A DNA stretch of 64,000 nucleotides, taken from positions 372,001 through 436,000 of the forward strand of contig JAESUZ010000354.1 of NCBI GenBank assembly GCA_017311185.1. The letters are read 5' to 3'. The stretch comes from Proteles cristata cristata (taxonomy: Eukaryota; Chordata; Mammalia; Carnivora; Hyaenidae). Below are positions 34,842 to 45,502 of this stretch, in pieces; positions within the stretch are counted from its first letter, which is position 1; every line of letters begins with the position of its first letter. The translations under genes and the position numbers were made by a program. A model generated the notes under the pieces. The model was given only the letters and a program-made list of their open reading frames with translations. It searched no databases and had not been told where the DNA came from.

Positions 34842-34876
34842 TGAGTTGGTTCTACCTACTGCGCTAACGAGGCACC
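34842..34876 (-). pseudogene. 3'-truncated tRNA-Met-like retropseudogene, tailless
   Basis: Read on the minus strand the 35-nt insert starts GGTGCCTCGTTAGCGCAGTA and continues GGTAGAACCAACTCA. From its fourth base, 22 nt are identical to the 5' end of mammalian elongator tRNA-Met as I remember it, including the A box TAGCGCAGTAGG. After that it diverges and is about 3 nt shorter, but it still ends in ACTCA followed by TAA, close to the CTCATAA anticodon loop. There is no B box, no 3' half and no A tail. A perfect 17-bp duplication lies on both sides. This fits the known class of tailless retropseudogenes made by L1-driven insertion of a 3'-truncated tRNA. Two or three extra 5' bases (GGT) are unexplained. 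Not a functional tRNA. Confidence 0.75.
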
Positions 34877-34893
34877 TAATCATTTTAAATTTA
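34877..34893. repeat. Right TSD of tRNA-like retropseudogene
   Basis: Second perfect copy of TAATCATTTTAAATTTA. On the minus strand the junction upstream reads GCTTTTTAAATTT, a T-to-A transition compatible with an L1-type nick. Confidence 0.85.
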
Positions 34894-35199
34894 AAAAGCT
34901 TAATATAAGCAACAAATGTGAACAAAGTTGTTTTACTTGGAACAGGTTAGAATTATAAATTCTAAAGCAACGTAAAACAGAACCTAAAGCAAGCCAGTGT
35001 TCAATACATAATGAACAACTTTTTAGTACCTCTTGTAACCAACTTCATTTACCTAGTGAAGGCTTTTATGATATACTTGTACAAGATTCTCCAATCAAAT
35101 CAGTATTTTTGATAAATAACAACACTCAGTAATGTTAAATCGGTCGATATCCTACTATAAAGGTTTTCGATTTTTTGTTTTTTGTTTTGGCATATACTG

Positions 35200-35390
35200 A
35201 AAAAGTCCAGAACTTATGGTCAGAGACTGGAATTCAGAAATGTACCTGGAGTTTTCACCTGTGGGACTCTGTGGGTCACTCAACATCTCTAAATCTCCCA
35301 ATGTCCACAAAGTACAAAACTTTGTTCCACATTCCCACTTCTTCACAGGATTACTGTGACGAACTGATATAACTTTGGAACTCTGTATAC
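35200..35390 (+). repeat. MIR SINE fragment
   Basis: CAGAGACTGGAATTCAGAAA, TGTGGGTCACTCAACATCTC, TAAATCTCCCAATGTCCACA and GGATTACTGTGACGAACTGA match the MIR layout (GAGCCAGACTG .. CAAGTTACTTAACCTCTC .. CTGTAAAATGGG .. GTTGTGAGGATTAAATGA), strongly diverged. Confidence 0.55.
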
Positions 35391-36766
35391 AATTTTATAA
35401 GCAGAAATGTATTATTTTGGTGATCTAGAATCTTGGTTTTGGCACAGTAGCTTGTAATTGCTAATGGCAAATCAGAGCAAACAAATTTTAAAAAGCTTCA
35501 GATTTAATAAAGGGAAAGAAAACATTTCCTAGCATATCACTGAAGACACCAAATAAATGATACAATGATGGCACAAAATGAAAGATAAATACGATTCAGT
35601 TGCCTACCACTCACAGACCACCAAATGGTGAGAAATGACTTTCATGCAGAAGTTTGCAGTTCAGATCATAATCAATATAGGCTAGTTCATGAAAAAACGC
35701 TTGCTTTTAAATCATTACAATTTTGAAAGTCAAAGAATTAATCGTCAGAAAATCTGTCACTAAGATACAGATTCAACTGTGGCTGCAAAAAGAGCCGTAC
35801 AGTGCCTATCTAGCCAAGATTACGTAGCTCAAATTGTAACTGATGGTAGTTCATTTTTATGAGACTTCAGATTTTGTAAATAGTCTCTGATTGAAAATAA
35901 GATGATTACAACGTAGTATAATAACAGAATACAGTCACTGATGACAGTGCATGAAATCTGACAACAAATTGAAATACTTGGACGAGTAACAGAGAAACAA
36001 ATACCTTCGCAACAGATATGATTATGATGATAAAATTATGTATCAAACTAATTCTTGAAGGGAAAGAATATATTTGTAAATAGGAAGGCTATGTAACAGG
36101 CACGTATATAAGTCTAAGAACAGTAAAAAAAATTCTAAGAGCTACATAAGGCATTAGAATAAAACAGAGTTACCAAGTAATGAGGGCAATATTTAATCAT
36201 ACATACGCATAACACATCAGAGCCTAGTCATGTAGCAATCTTACATAGAACAAAAATGATTAAAGATGAAAGCAGGAAAGAATATGTAGATAACGGCAAT
36301 TGTCCAATTACTAGAATTTCTGCTCGTAAACTATTATTATACTTTTATTATACCGTTATCTGGGGTCTTATCATATTTTGATGACAGTTTGATGACTACA
36401 TTATTATACCTGATTCTCTCAATAAAAAATGGTTATTGCAGCAATTGAGAATTGAAATGTATTTAACACAAAAACATAATCCACATTTTCTTATTTTATT
36501 TGCTTTTGGTTTTTGGCTCCCTCAGAACTATGTAACAAAATAATATTAACATTATCTTCTTCATACAAGGAATTTAGGTGAGATTTGCTTCATTAAGTCT
36601 TGACTTCTGTTTGACTTTATTTGACTTTTTGTATTAATTAGTGGATATTTCCCCCAACTATAACTAGGACTGATACTGTAGTAAAAAGTAACAGAATGTA
36701 ATGGAAGAGAGAGCCAAAAGGGATCCGAAATATACAAGGATATGCAGACAGAAAAAATGGCATTTC
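35391..36766. other. Unassigned AT-rich DNA
   Basis: Low-complexity AT-rich sequence with no recognisable exon or repeat boundary. Part may be very old LINE sequence. Confidence 0.35.
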
Positions 36767-36779
36767 AAACACTTTAGGA

Positions 36780-36998
36780 GGGACGCCTGGGTGGCTCAGT
36801 TGGTTTAACGTCTGGCTTCAGGTCATGATCTCACTGTTTGTGGGTTCGAGCCCCGCGATGGGCTCTGTGCTAACAGCTAGCTGAGAGCCTGGAGCCTGTT
36901 TCGGATTCTGTGTCTCCCTCTCTGTCTCTGACTCTCTCCTGCTCTCTCTCTCTCTCAGAAATTTAAAAAAAAAAAAAAACCATTAAAAATTAAAAAAA
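36780..36998 (+). mobile_element. CAN SINE with 13-bp TSD
   Basis: Head GGACGCCTGGGTGGCTCAGT, GGTCATGATCTCACTGTTTG, intact B box GGGTTCGAGCCCC, GAGAGCCTGGAGCCTGTTTC, CT tract and a long A-rich tail. A gap of about 5 bases near GTCTGGCTTCAGGTC shortens the left arm. Flanks AAACACTTTAGGA (36767-36779) and AAACACTTCAGGA (36999-37011) differ at one base. Confidence 0.93.
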
Positions 36999-37242
36999 AA
37001 ACACTTCAGGAAAGACAGGATTTATTGGTACTATGCTCAGATCTATGAGATCACAAGCTCTATCTTAGATCTATGGTAGCCACTTAGCAGTGTGTGGCAT
37101 ATACACAAATACTAGCAAAAACTTTATTGAGTAATTCAGTAAAAAATGTTTGGGAAAAATATCAGTTAGTTTTCAACCACACAGTAATTTAAGACTATAC
37201 AGAAAAAAATCAAAATAACAATTTTTAAAACTGGCCACTGTT

Positions 37243-37504
37243 TGGGGTGCCTGGGTGGCTCAGTCAGTTATCTGACCTCGGCTCTGGTCATGATCTCACA
37301 GTTTGTGGGTTCGAGACCAGCGTCAGGCTCTGTGCTGACAGCTCAGACTGGCCTGGAGCCTGCTTCAGATCCTCTGTCTCCCTCTTTCTCTGCCCCTCCC
37401 CAGTCATGCTGTCTCTCTCTCTCTCTCTCTCAAAACTAAACATTGAAAAAAAGATTTTTTAAATAAAATAAATAAATAAATAAATAATAAATAAATAAAT
37501 AAAT
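37243..37504 (+). mobile_element. CAN SINE with AAAT-repeat tail and 16-bp TSD
   Basis: Head TGGGGTGCCTGGGTGGCTCA, TCATGATCTCACAGTTTGTG, CTGTGCTGACAGCTCAGACT, CT tract and a tail that has grown into an (AAAT)n repeat at 37464-37506. Flanks AAAACTGGCCACTGTT (37227-37242) and AAAACTGGCAACTGTT (37505-37520) differ at one base. Confidence 0.94.
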
Positions 37505-37506
37505 AA
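37464..37506. repeat. (AAAT)n microsatellite in SINE tail
   Basis: About 10 AAAT units with one short interruption, forming the 3' tail of the preceding SINE. Confidence 0.9.
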
Positions 37507-37520
37507 AACTGGCAACTGTT

Positions 37521-38095
37521 CTATCCCATTCAGCTTTGCATAAGCTTTAAAGATCAAAACAAACAACCACCAAACAAAAAAGAAACAAGATATTGTGAGA
37601 AGTGTGGATAGACCCAAATACATAAAAATGAAAAAATCTGTATGAAAGAAAAAATACAATTTTCAAAAAATGATAAAACAGGGTAATATAGGTCACAGGT
37701 TTTGATAAGAGTTAATTACATTTTGACAAGTGAGAAAAAATGTTCTAAGAGAAATTAGCCAAGGATATCAATAGGTAAATTACAAAATAAAGATAAATGG
37801 TCAATAATCCTGAAAAACATTTAAGCTTACTAGTAATAAAATAAATGTAAATAAATACTATAATAAAATACCATGGAAACTAAAGACTTGCCAAAGAGTA
37901 AAGTAAAAGATAATACTTAAGATGGAATCTTCACAAAAAGCATTCAGAAAGCATAGATCAGAAGCTACAAAAGGATGCTATGTTTTTACCTGTTATTCCA
38001 CAGTTACTCTAAATCAGTTATCAAATATACACATTAATACTGATATACAAGATAGTTCTGTATAGTATTTACCATAGTCAAATTGGAGGAGCAAA
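37521..38095 (+). repeat. Ancient LINE-1 ORF2 C-terminal/3' fragment
   Basis: AGCCAAGGATATCAATAGGT, TTAAGCTTACTAGTAATAAA, CTATAATAAAATACCATGGA and GCATTCAGAAAGCATAGATC follow old L1 ORF2 order (CAAAGGATATGAACAGGCAATTC .. CTAGTAATCAGGG .. GAGATACCA). No open frame survives. Confidence 0.65.
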
Positions 38096-38104
38096 TTTAG
38101 ATGC

Positions 38105-38482
38105 CTACAGCAGATAGATAAATTGCTCTCCACATCCTATTCTCCCCTTCTTCATTTTGTAAGAACACCACCACCCTTCTCCTCAGGTTTTATCAGATGA
38201 TATTTTATAAGGAAGCAATTTGTCTTTCATATAAAGGGCAAGGACATGGTGCTCAAGAAATAATTCCAACCACACAGAAGAGGGCAAAACTCTTGAGCTG
38301 GCAGAGAAATAACATAGAAGCAATCTGGATTTCTAGAGAACCTGGCAGGGCAAAGCCATTGATCACAGCCATGCCACCTGCCTATCTCTGAACTTTATCA
38401 AGACAGAGGAATAAACTTCTGCTGGATCTAAATGACTACTGCTGCAGCTGCTTAGTCTCTACCCTAATTAATACAATGTCCC
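38105..38482 (+). repeat. Possible MaLR/ERV-type LTR
   Basis: Segments such as AGGAATAAACTTCTGCTGGA and TACCCTAATTAATACAATG resemble the 3' end of old ERVL/MaLR LTRs, with an AATAAA. The 5' end is not defined. A 64-codon frame inside it is incidental. Confidence 0.42.
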
Positions 38483-38489
38483 ACAATAT

Positions 38490-38582
38490 AGGATTACCTA
38501 AGTAACTTCATTTATTTGGTAGAACACTATTCAGCCACTAAAAATCATATACCTGAAAAAAATATAAGAAACGGGGAAATGT
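38490..38582 (+). repeat. Old LINE 3'-end fragment, left part
   Basis: GTAGAACACTATTCAGCCAC followed by TAAAAATCATATACC is the L1-type 'ATGCAGCCATTAAAAATCATG' motif. A SINE interrupts it and it continues at 38790. Confidence 0.55.
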
Positions 38583-38789
38583 GGGGTGACTGGCTGGCTC
38601 AGTTGGTTAAGCATCCAATTCTTGATACTTGCTCAGGTCATGATCTTGCAGTCATGAGATCAAGCCCTGTATCAGGTTCTGCACTCAGCAGAGTCTGCTT
38701 GGGATCTCTTTCTTCCTTTCTCTCTGCCCCTCCTCCACTTGCACTCCTGTGTACTCTCTCTCAAAATAAACAAACATTAAAAAAAAAGA
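38583..38789 (+). mobile_element. CAN SINE, older copy
   Basis: Head TGGGGTGACTGGCTGGCTCA, GCTCAGGTCATGATCTTGCA, a mutated B box (GAGATCAAGCCC), CAGAGTCTGCTTGGGATCTC, and tail AAAATAAACAAACATTAAA. A weak short duplication near GGAAATG / AAAAATG flanks it. The absence of the TGACTGCCAGCTC module marks an old subfamily. Confidence 0.85.
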
Positions 38790-39020
38790 AGAAAGAAAAA
38801 AATGCTCATGGTGTGGAGATTATGTGATAATCTAGAAAAAGCTGATTATTAAATAATAGATATAATAAACATATTAAAATCCCAATTTAGAGATTGAAAA
38901 AATATGAGTTAAAAGAGAAGAGTAAAATGTAACAATGGTTCTAACTAGATTTGGAGAATATAGATCATTTCTTTTCCTAATTTGTCTTGATGACTTTGTA
39001 CTCTTTTGATAGAATGTAAT
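38790..39020 (+). repeat. Old LINE 3'-end fragment, right part
   Basis: AAAATGCTCATGGTGTGGAG continues the interrupted element. AAAATCCCAATTTAGAGATT and AACAATGGTTCTAACTAGAT match the later part of that repeat in order. The same family may be present in degraded form at 30320-30460 and 34725-34820. Confidence 0.5.
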
Positions 39021-39037
39021 AAAACTGGGGGAAATGT

Positions 39038-39257
39038 GGGGCGCCTGGGTGGCTTAGTCGGTTAAGCGTCCGACTTTCGCTCAGGTCATGATCTCGCGGT
39101 TCGTGTGTTCGAGCCCCGCGTCGGGCTCTGTGCTGACTGCCAGCTCAGGGCCTGGAGCCTATTTCAGAGTCTGTATCTCCCTCTCTCTCTGACCCTCTCC
39201 AGCTCACGCTGTCTCTCTCTCTCTCTCTCTCCTAGAAATAAATAAAAATATTTTTAA
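39038..39257 (+). mobile_element. CAN SINE, young subfamily, perfect 17-bp TSD
   Basis: Head GGGGCGCCTGGGTGGCTTAG, GACTTTCGCTCAGGTCATGA, B box with one change (GTGTTCGAGCCCC), TGACTGCCAGCTCAGGGCC, CT repeat of about 24 bases and tail CCTAGAAATAAATAAAAA. Perfect duplication AAAACTGGGGGAAATGT at 39021-39037 and 39258-39274. Confidence 0.96.
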
Positions 39258-39275
39258 AAAACTGGGGGAAATGTT

Positions 39276-39311
39276 AAATATATATATATTTAAAATTATA
39301 TATATATATAA
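39276..39311. repeat. (AT)n-rich microsatellite
   Basis: Two TATATATA blocks separated by TTTAAAATT. Confidence 0.85.
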
Positions 39312-40011
39312 AAATTCTGATAGAGGAATTAAAATCCCACACTGGAATGAAGAGATGCTCGTACCTGGATATTAAAGAGTGGAACCAGAAGAGTAAAACA
39401 GTTACTTGGAAAGGTAAAGTGCTTTGTGCAGAGTGGAAGCTTAATACATGTTTATTAAATTGGACCCAAACAAACACATTTTCCATGAGACCATTTACTA
39501 GCACTTTAATGAACTCTTATTAAAACAGCAGGTTAAAGTTTAGCTGTAGTTTCAAAATTTGCCATAATTTACAACATATTCAGTAATAGTTCAAGGATTT
39601 TGTTATGGATCTATTAATATTTTCCACATTAATTCTAGCAAGTATTTATTTCTCCTTTTGTGTGGCTTAAAAGTTGATATGATATTCATACAAAAAGTGC
39701 TGTGAGTCACCCAGCTTGTTTGTGCAGAAGACTGAAACTTACTGAATGCAGCCCCCGAAATGGTTCATGGAAAGTTGAGCAAATAAATACAAATGTAAAA
39801 TAGGAATTCACACAATTTCATAGGTGATACAGAATTACAAATTCAAAAACATAGGACAACCTGCTTTTTCATGCTGATTTCATTACTACTAAACTATAGT
39901 TTTCTATTGAATTATTTTAATACAGGCAAAGGATAGAAAATAGTAGACTTTTTCAGAATTTATGTTTCCATATAAACTTCCCACCCCAAATGATCTTAAA
40001 CATTGAAAATA
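39312..40011. other. Unassigned AT-rich DNA
   Basis: Nothing firm. 39425-39460 (AGCTTAATACATGTTTATTA) may be the last bases of a MIR or L2. Confidence 0.35.
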
Positions 40012-40217
40012 TATTTTTAAGATGTTAATTTACTTTTGAGAGAGAGAGTATGCACACGTGCAAGCAGGGGAGAGGCATAAGGAGGGGGAGACAGAGGGTC
40101 CAAAGCAGGCTTGGTGCTGATAGCAGAGAGCCCCATGTGGGGCTTGAACCCATGAACTGTGAGATCGTGGCCTGAGCCAAAGTCAGACACTTGCCTCACT
40201 GAACCACCCAGGCATCA
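40012..40217 (-). mobile_element. CAN SINE, antisense
   Basis: Left end TTTTTAAGATGTTAATTTAC, TTTGAGAGAGAGAGTATGCA, AAGCAGGCTTGGTGCTGATA, GGGGCTTGAACCCATGAACT and head GAACCACCCAGGCATCAC. Flanks share an A-rich AAAATAT-type sequence, so any TSD is short or blurred. Confidence 0.88.
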
Positions 40218-40734
40218 CAAAAATATCTTTTAAAACTGTCAACCAATGACAGGTACAAAAAACTATAATTCTTCGCTGGGGATTCCATTAAACTTTTAGA
40301 GGACCTGATTTTTCAGTGGCTTTATGATGATGACAGACACTAAAATGAATAAATTCTTACTGTCCGAAACACAAGACCAAAGGTCAAGGTTTCATCAGCC
40401 CTTGTCCACATGACTGTCAATTTGATTCTTAAGGAATCAATTCAAAGATGGATTCATTGACTATCTCCAAGTAGAAATAGCTATAATTAAAGTTAGCTCT
40501 AAGCTTACAGTGACATTTTTGTGGTTTCAACTAATAGGTCTCAAAAGAAAACAAACAAACCAACAAAAGCAAATGTCCTGTGGTAGCAGTTTATCTCCCG
40601 GTAGAGACAAGGTGACCCTCACAGAAAAGGATTCTTCAGGAACATTCTTCTATTCCCTGAATCTTATATTTTAGATAAATATTTGAGGAGAGAAAATATC
40701 CCACCTTAATACACATGTCTTCCTCTCCCTAATC
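40218..40734. other. Unassigned DNA
   Basis: No gene or repeat recognised. Confidence 0.35.
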
Positions 40735-41095
40735 AATTCCTCAGGTTTCAGAACAAACTTCACTTGCTCAGTGAAGCCTCATGACTCCCTACCTCTCTCA
40801 TGCCACAGTCTGAGTTAGAGGTTTTGCTACATGAACTCTCATTTCTCACGATTTTATCACAGACTTGACACTGCCCATTTATTTATCCATACTTTTCACT
40901 TAATTCCATGGAGAATGGAACTATTTCCAGCTTGTTCACTGTTTTATCCTCCACGATTAGCAATATGCCTGGTAGAAAATATGTACTCAATTGTCAAATG
41001 ATTGAATGCATGAATGAATGAATGACTCAATCAACCAATGAACTGAGGAGTCGATGAATGAATCAATGAATAAATCAATGAATCAACTAATGCCC
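40735..41095 (+). repeat. L2 LINE 3' end with TGAA-type repeat tail
   Basis: CCTCAGGTTTCAGAACAAAC, ACTTGCTCAGTGAAGCCTCA, AGCTTGTTCACTGTTTTATC, CAATATGCCTGGTAGAAAAT and then GAATGCATGAATGAATGAAT fit the L2 3' end. The terminal TGAATGAA units have expanded and diverged from about 41000 to 41095 (TGAATGAATCAATGAATAAA). Confidence 0.75.
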
Positions 41096-41308
41096 AAGAA
41101 ATGAAAGAGTAAGGTGGACCTGTCTGTTCTTCACCTGCTCTCCTGGGTCAGGCTTCTATTTTTTATTTGGGATATAGGAAGTGGTTATTTTATTATCTTC
41201 TCACTGAACCTCAGGCTTCCCTGAATAACAGTTACTACCTCTGAAGGCAGAATCCAAACTCTTCTGCTTTTTCTGCATAACATATCCTTGCCTTGTTTAT
41301 GACATTTT

Positions 41309-41524
41309 AAAAAAATGTTTTATTTATTTCTAGGAGAGAGAGAGAGAGAGACAGCGTGAGCAGGGGAGGGTCAGAGAGAGAGGGAGCCACAGACTGAAAC
41401 AGGCTCCAGGCTCTGAGCTGGCAGTCAGCACAGAGCCTGACGCGGGGCTCGAACCCACGAACCGAGAGATCATGACCTAAGTGAAAGTCGGACGCTCAAC
41501 TGACTAAGCCACCCAGGCGCCCCA
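41309..41524 (-). mobile_element. CAN SINE, young subfamily, antisense
   Basis: Antisense tail TTTTATTTATTTCTAGGAGA, GACTGAAACAGGCTCCAGG, GCTGGCAGTCAGCACAGAGC, intact antisense B box GGGGCTCGAACCC, GTGAAAGTCGGACGC and head GCCACCCAGGCGCCCC. It shares the CTAGG and GGCAGTC diagnostic features of the young plus-strand copies. 11-bp TSD TATGACATTTT at 41298-41308 and 41525-41535. Confidence 0.95.
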
Positions 41525-41535
41525 TATGACATTTT

Positions 41536-43039
41536 GAACAATAAGGAGAAAAAGACACAGTAGTATGTTTGGCTAATTTTCCAAAGGTCCATGAACTACC
41601 TCTAGCCCTTAAGAAAGGGCTTATTTTCTTGGCCATATGTTGGGGGTCTATCAGCTAAAACCTCTGAGCACAGCATGTCAGACAAAATATTTCCATATAT
41701 TATGCATATCAGAATATATAGCAACATACCTTACATTATTTTTAGATGTTAAGATGATCTCCACATAAAAGCAAATTTCCACAGACTCAATCTGATGTGA
41801 ATTAAGATAATAATGAGAAGTTAGGTGAACTTAGTTGCAGATTTGAACCGTGACTATTGCTATCACTTTTGCTGTCCACCAGCTGGGTTCCCTAAAGTCA
41901 GAAAATCTAGTAGAACAAGGAAGGTGTACTGGGACTCAAGCGCCGACAGTTGCCTTTGGCTCAATCGCAGGGTCGAGATCATGAATTTGTACTGCTCATC
42001 CAATTTCCCCATTACACAATTTACAGACTATTCTTTATGTTCCAAACACTTTGCCACCCAACTGTGGTCCCCATCTGGCTGCAGCTTTCTCTGTATCAGT
42101 CCTGATTTTCTGGTTGATGATTCTACTGTGGAAATTGTTTTTGAATAAAATGTTACACGGAACAGTCTCAGCTGCTGAAGAAATCAGTTCTAAAATGTCC
42201 CGCTTTCATTTGTCAACCTTAAACATCTAGAAAAATGGAAGCTAAATTTCCAGTATCCAAGAAAACTCAAGATAATTATATTTTTAAATAATAATTGAGA
42301 AGTGTTCGGTTCAAAATCTAGTGTGATTTTTAAGAAGTGGGAGACAAACAGAAGAATGGAATCCACGTTTGGTGTGTAGTATTGTAGTCCTAACTTGCTG
42401 TCCAGTTTCTGTCATTCCACCAAGCTGGTACCATTGAAGGGATGTGAATATTTGCTAACACTGTTAAGCATGCATATTTTAATGATTCTTTCAGAATCAT
42501 TACAAGAGGCCCCAAAGAAAAAGATCTTATGACATTCTACTTGAGAAAACTGAAAGCTTCGAATATATTGGAACCTTATTAGTAGAGAAAGTGCTCAAAA
42601 AATGAGGCCATGTCTGCACATGAAATGAGAAGAGGGAAATTGAGGCAATTACCCAGATCTTTTAGGATAAGAGAAACATCTCAACCTTTATGTCTACCCA
42701 CTAAAGCAAATGTCTGCTTTTGTTTTTTTCCTATTTTCTTTCTCTTTTGTTGAGCATGAATCATAGAGATAACTGGGGCAAGTTCCTATTTCAGCAAACC
42801 TGCACTGAAACAAACATAAATGCCAGACGTTTCAATTCCAGTTGGAACTTGCCAATTTTGCCACTCTTGGGAGGAGGGAGCAGGTAATGAGCGTAGGGGC
42901 TTCTGGTTGTGCTCGCTAGCCAATTATGGCACTACTAAGAAGCTCTGGACTAAGAAGACAAAGGGAGGCAGCTTGTAACAGCAGATCTTGCTCCATGCCT
43001 GGGGCACTGGCTGTGGGAGACTCAGGGGCAAACGTGAGC
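41536..43039. other. Unassigned DNA
   Basis: The 107-codon plus-strand frame at 41825-42148 has no recognisable domain. No repeat family recognised. Confidence 0.35.
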
Positions 43040-43215
43040 TTCTGAGTTATGCCTGTTTTCCAAACCCAGTTTCTTAGTTACTAAGTGAAAGCCTTACTCT
43101 CTGGGCCTCCACATCTTCATCAGATTCATGGTACCTAACTTGCCGCCTGGTAATTACAAAATAACATAAGCGAAGCTCTTAGCACTGTACCCAGAGAGAG
43201 CATGGGCTTGGCAAA
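43040..43215 (+). repeat. MIR SINE
   Basis: TTTTCCAAACCCAGTTTCTT, GTTACTAAGTGAAAGCCTTA, TCTGGGCCTCCACATCTTCA, TACAAAATAACATAAGCGAA and GCTCTTAGCACTGTACCCAG follow MIR order. Confidence 0.6.
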
Positions 43216-43664
43216 CAGGAACCGCTGGTGGGAGTTAGTTTGGGATGGAGTCCAGTGAGAGTCCAAATCCTATATACGAATGCATAAGTAAGTGCTTTTT
43301 TTACAAGCCTAATGCACAAATACATCAGCTTTTGGGACCAGTTAACCCTGTATCATAAAAACAGGACTATCTGAAGGCCGTTGTTAGCCCAGCGTTCTTG
43401 TGTCAAGAGAGCTCGGTCCCTTTCACTCATAGCACATTCAATGCAGCCACGCCAAACAGAAAGTATAATTTGGTCTCCTGCAAATACTTTGAAAGAAGGT
43501 TTAATTTTTGTTGAATATAAATTTAAATTTAGTTGTGACTTAAAGTCTCAGCGACCATCACCATCTCCTGGAGGTCTGAGTATAGTCTAAATCTGTTTTC
43601 CAAATGGGATGGCAAACTTAATAATTTCTGAAGATTAATCATTAACATATTAATTTTGATCAGG

Positions 43665-43795
43665 ACCGTTCCTGAGTGAGAAGAAGAATTCACGAATCAC
43701 TTGTGAAGAGATCTGGGTTTCAGTTCCAGCCATGTGAGCTGAATAAATCACTTGGCCTTTCTCTGTGAAACGGGCGTGTTGTCACTGTCTCCACC
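43665..43795 (+). repeat. MIR SINE fragment
   Basis: AGATCTGGGTTTCAGTTCCA, GCTGAATAAATCACTTGGCC and TTTCTCTGTGAAACGGGCGT match the MIR segment with GACTGCCTGGGTTCGAATCC .. AAGTTACTTAACCTCTCTG .. GTAAAATGGG. Confidence 0.6.
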
Positions 43796-45030
43796 CCCTG
43801 CATCCACATGTTGTCATGCTCATGTGAAAAAAAAAATACGTGTAGGTGGCCTGCGATGCATGCAAACATCAGTACGTGAAAGAACAAATGGAACAGAACA
43901 GCAGTAGCAGCCTCAAAGTCAAATCTAGACTCTTCAGTTTTTCTACACCCTTTTTAGTAACTACTAACACAGGGCCTCCTGGGTGGAAGACGCTCCATCT
44001 ATGCGTACCAAGAAGAAAAGTAGCAGATCTAGGACCCTAGTGGTTGTACATCCTTCCTCAGAGGTGTGGCCTGGGGAGGTCCAAGTCACACTGGGTGACA
44101 ACATTCATTTCCTCTGCAAAAGTAAAAGCCTAAGAGATAGGGATCTTTTGATAAGAACCCACCCTCCAGTAGCCATCCACATGGCTCAAGGAAGGGCCCC
44201 ACAAGTTGCTTGCTCTGGCTCCCTGGAAACTTCTGTGGCTTTCATCAGAGGCATGAAAGTGAAACGAGGCCAGACATCTTTCCAGGGCCAAAATGGTTTG
44301 GAAACAAAAATACGCCGTGCAGCAAACCCACCTAAGCCAAGGCAGCTGAATAAGCACCCAGCTCACAGCACAGGAAACCGGGCTGCCCCGTAAATAAAAT
44401 TAACGTAATGAGACTCTGTCGCCATCCCATGTCTGAGCTGAAAAGTGATTTCTGCCAAACCCTGTATCCAATCAGATAACCATGTCTCTGAATAAGCAGA
44501 AGATGTTTAGCTAGAGACTTTTCAATGGAAATTTGGAGCACCCATGCACTAAAATATTTTCTTTACAATCGAAATCCCTGAAGAATTATAGCACAGAGAG
44601 GACTTTTCCCATTCTGTGATTTTAGTAGCAAGTTACTTGCATCAAACTATTTTAACTCAGGAATGGGCAGAACAGTGAACATAAATGAAAGGAGGCAGGG
44701 AGGGAGGGAGGGAGATGGAGACAGAAAACCAGAAAAAGAGAGCAAGAAAAGTTTTCACTGTCCAAAGCACTTTTCCTACAGCCCCCAAACTAATAAAGAA
44801 TGGATGACTTAGATACCATCTCTATTCTCTTTTCAACAGAGCATCCAATGAGAGTGGTTCTCAAAGGATTTTTCCATGAGGAAAGCATATTCACTCATAG
44901 AAACCAGAAGAGGAAAGAAAATTGTTACAGATATGTCGCAGCCTTATCTCAATAAGCTTGGCTGTGTGTTTAGATACTTGGTTGAATTAATATATCCCAC
45001 TAAGTAACCTTGCTGCCTCCGGTAGCCTGC
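43796..45030. other. Unassigned DNA with unsupported 136-codon ORF
   Basis: The plus-strand frame at 43983-44393 is basic and without a recognisable domain, and a minus-strand frame overlaps it. A GGGA repeat (GGAGGGAGGGAGGGAG) is at 44696-44715. No repeat family recognised. Confidence 0.35.
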
Positions 45031-45272
45031 TCAGTGAACAAGAGAAGCGATCAACTGCAGGTGATGGTTCTGTATGTGTTCCCTGTTGCTGAAATCAATG
45101 ACTACTCCTGCATGGCTGGAACGGATAAAAAGGTAGGAAGCCTCCTGCTCTGACTGCAGAACGCCCTTCACAATATTTGCATTGAGACACTTAATAATAC
45201 GCTCACCCATGGGAGTCAGCGTTCCATAGAAATACAACAGATTAGGTAGTTGACCCCCTCCGGATTGATTAA
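45031..45272 (-). other. Orphan open frame, possible old coding fragment
   Basis: A stop-to-stop frame of about 80 codons on the minus strand, with a 68-codon ATG-initiated part (45031-45237). The translation has a balanced, non-repetitive composition (runs such as YFYGTLTPMGERIIK and YLFIRSSHAGVVIDF), unlike the low-complexity frames elsewhere in the window. I do not recognise the family. There is no convincing splice context and no poly-A, so it could equally be chance or an ancient transposon or gene fragment. Confidence 0.25.
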
Positions 45273-45502
45273 TTCATCGCTGCTCCATGTATATCCCTCT
45301 GAATGTGCTCTTCTGTAACTTTGTGTTTAGTAGGCTGCCAATCCCTTTCTTTAGTTATTCTCCAAGGGAACAGGCCAGGACTCTACCCATTGTGGACTCC
45401 AGTAGATGGTCCCAGCTGTTTGTCTAAAGTGAGACCTAGAGACATTTTATGGGTAACAGAAGGCTGATGGTTGGGAACATGACAAATTCAGACTCACCTG
45501 AG

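Noticed and set aside
40975..41095. Periodic TGAATGAATC units as a possible CRISPR-like or satellite array
   Set aside because: There are no spacers of constant length. It is the diverged TGAA tail of an L2 element.
43983..44393. 136-codon basic open frame
   Set aside because: No recognisable domain, and an opposing frame overlaps it. Nothing suggests transcription.
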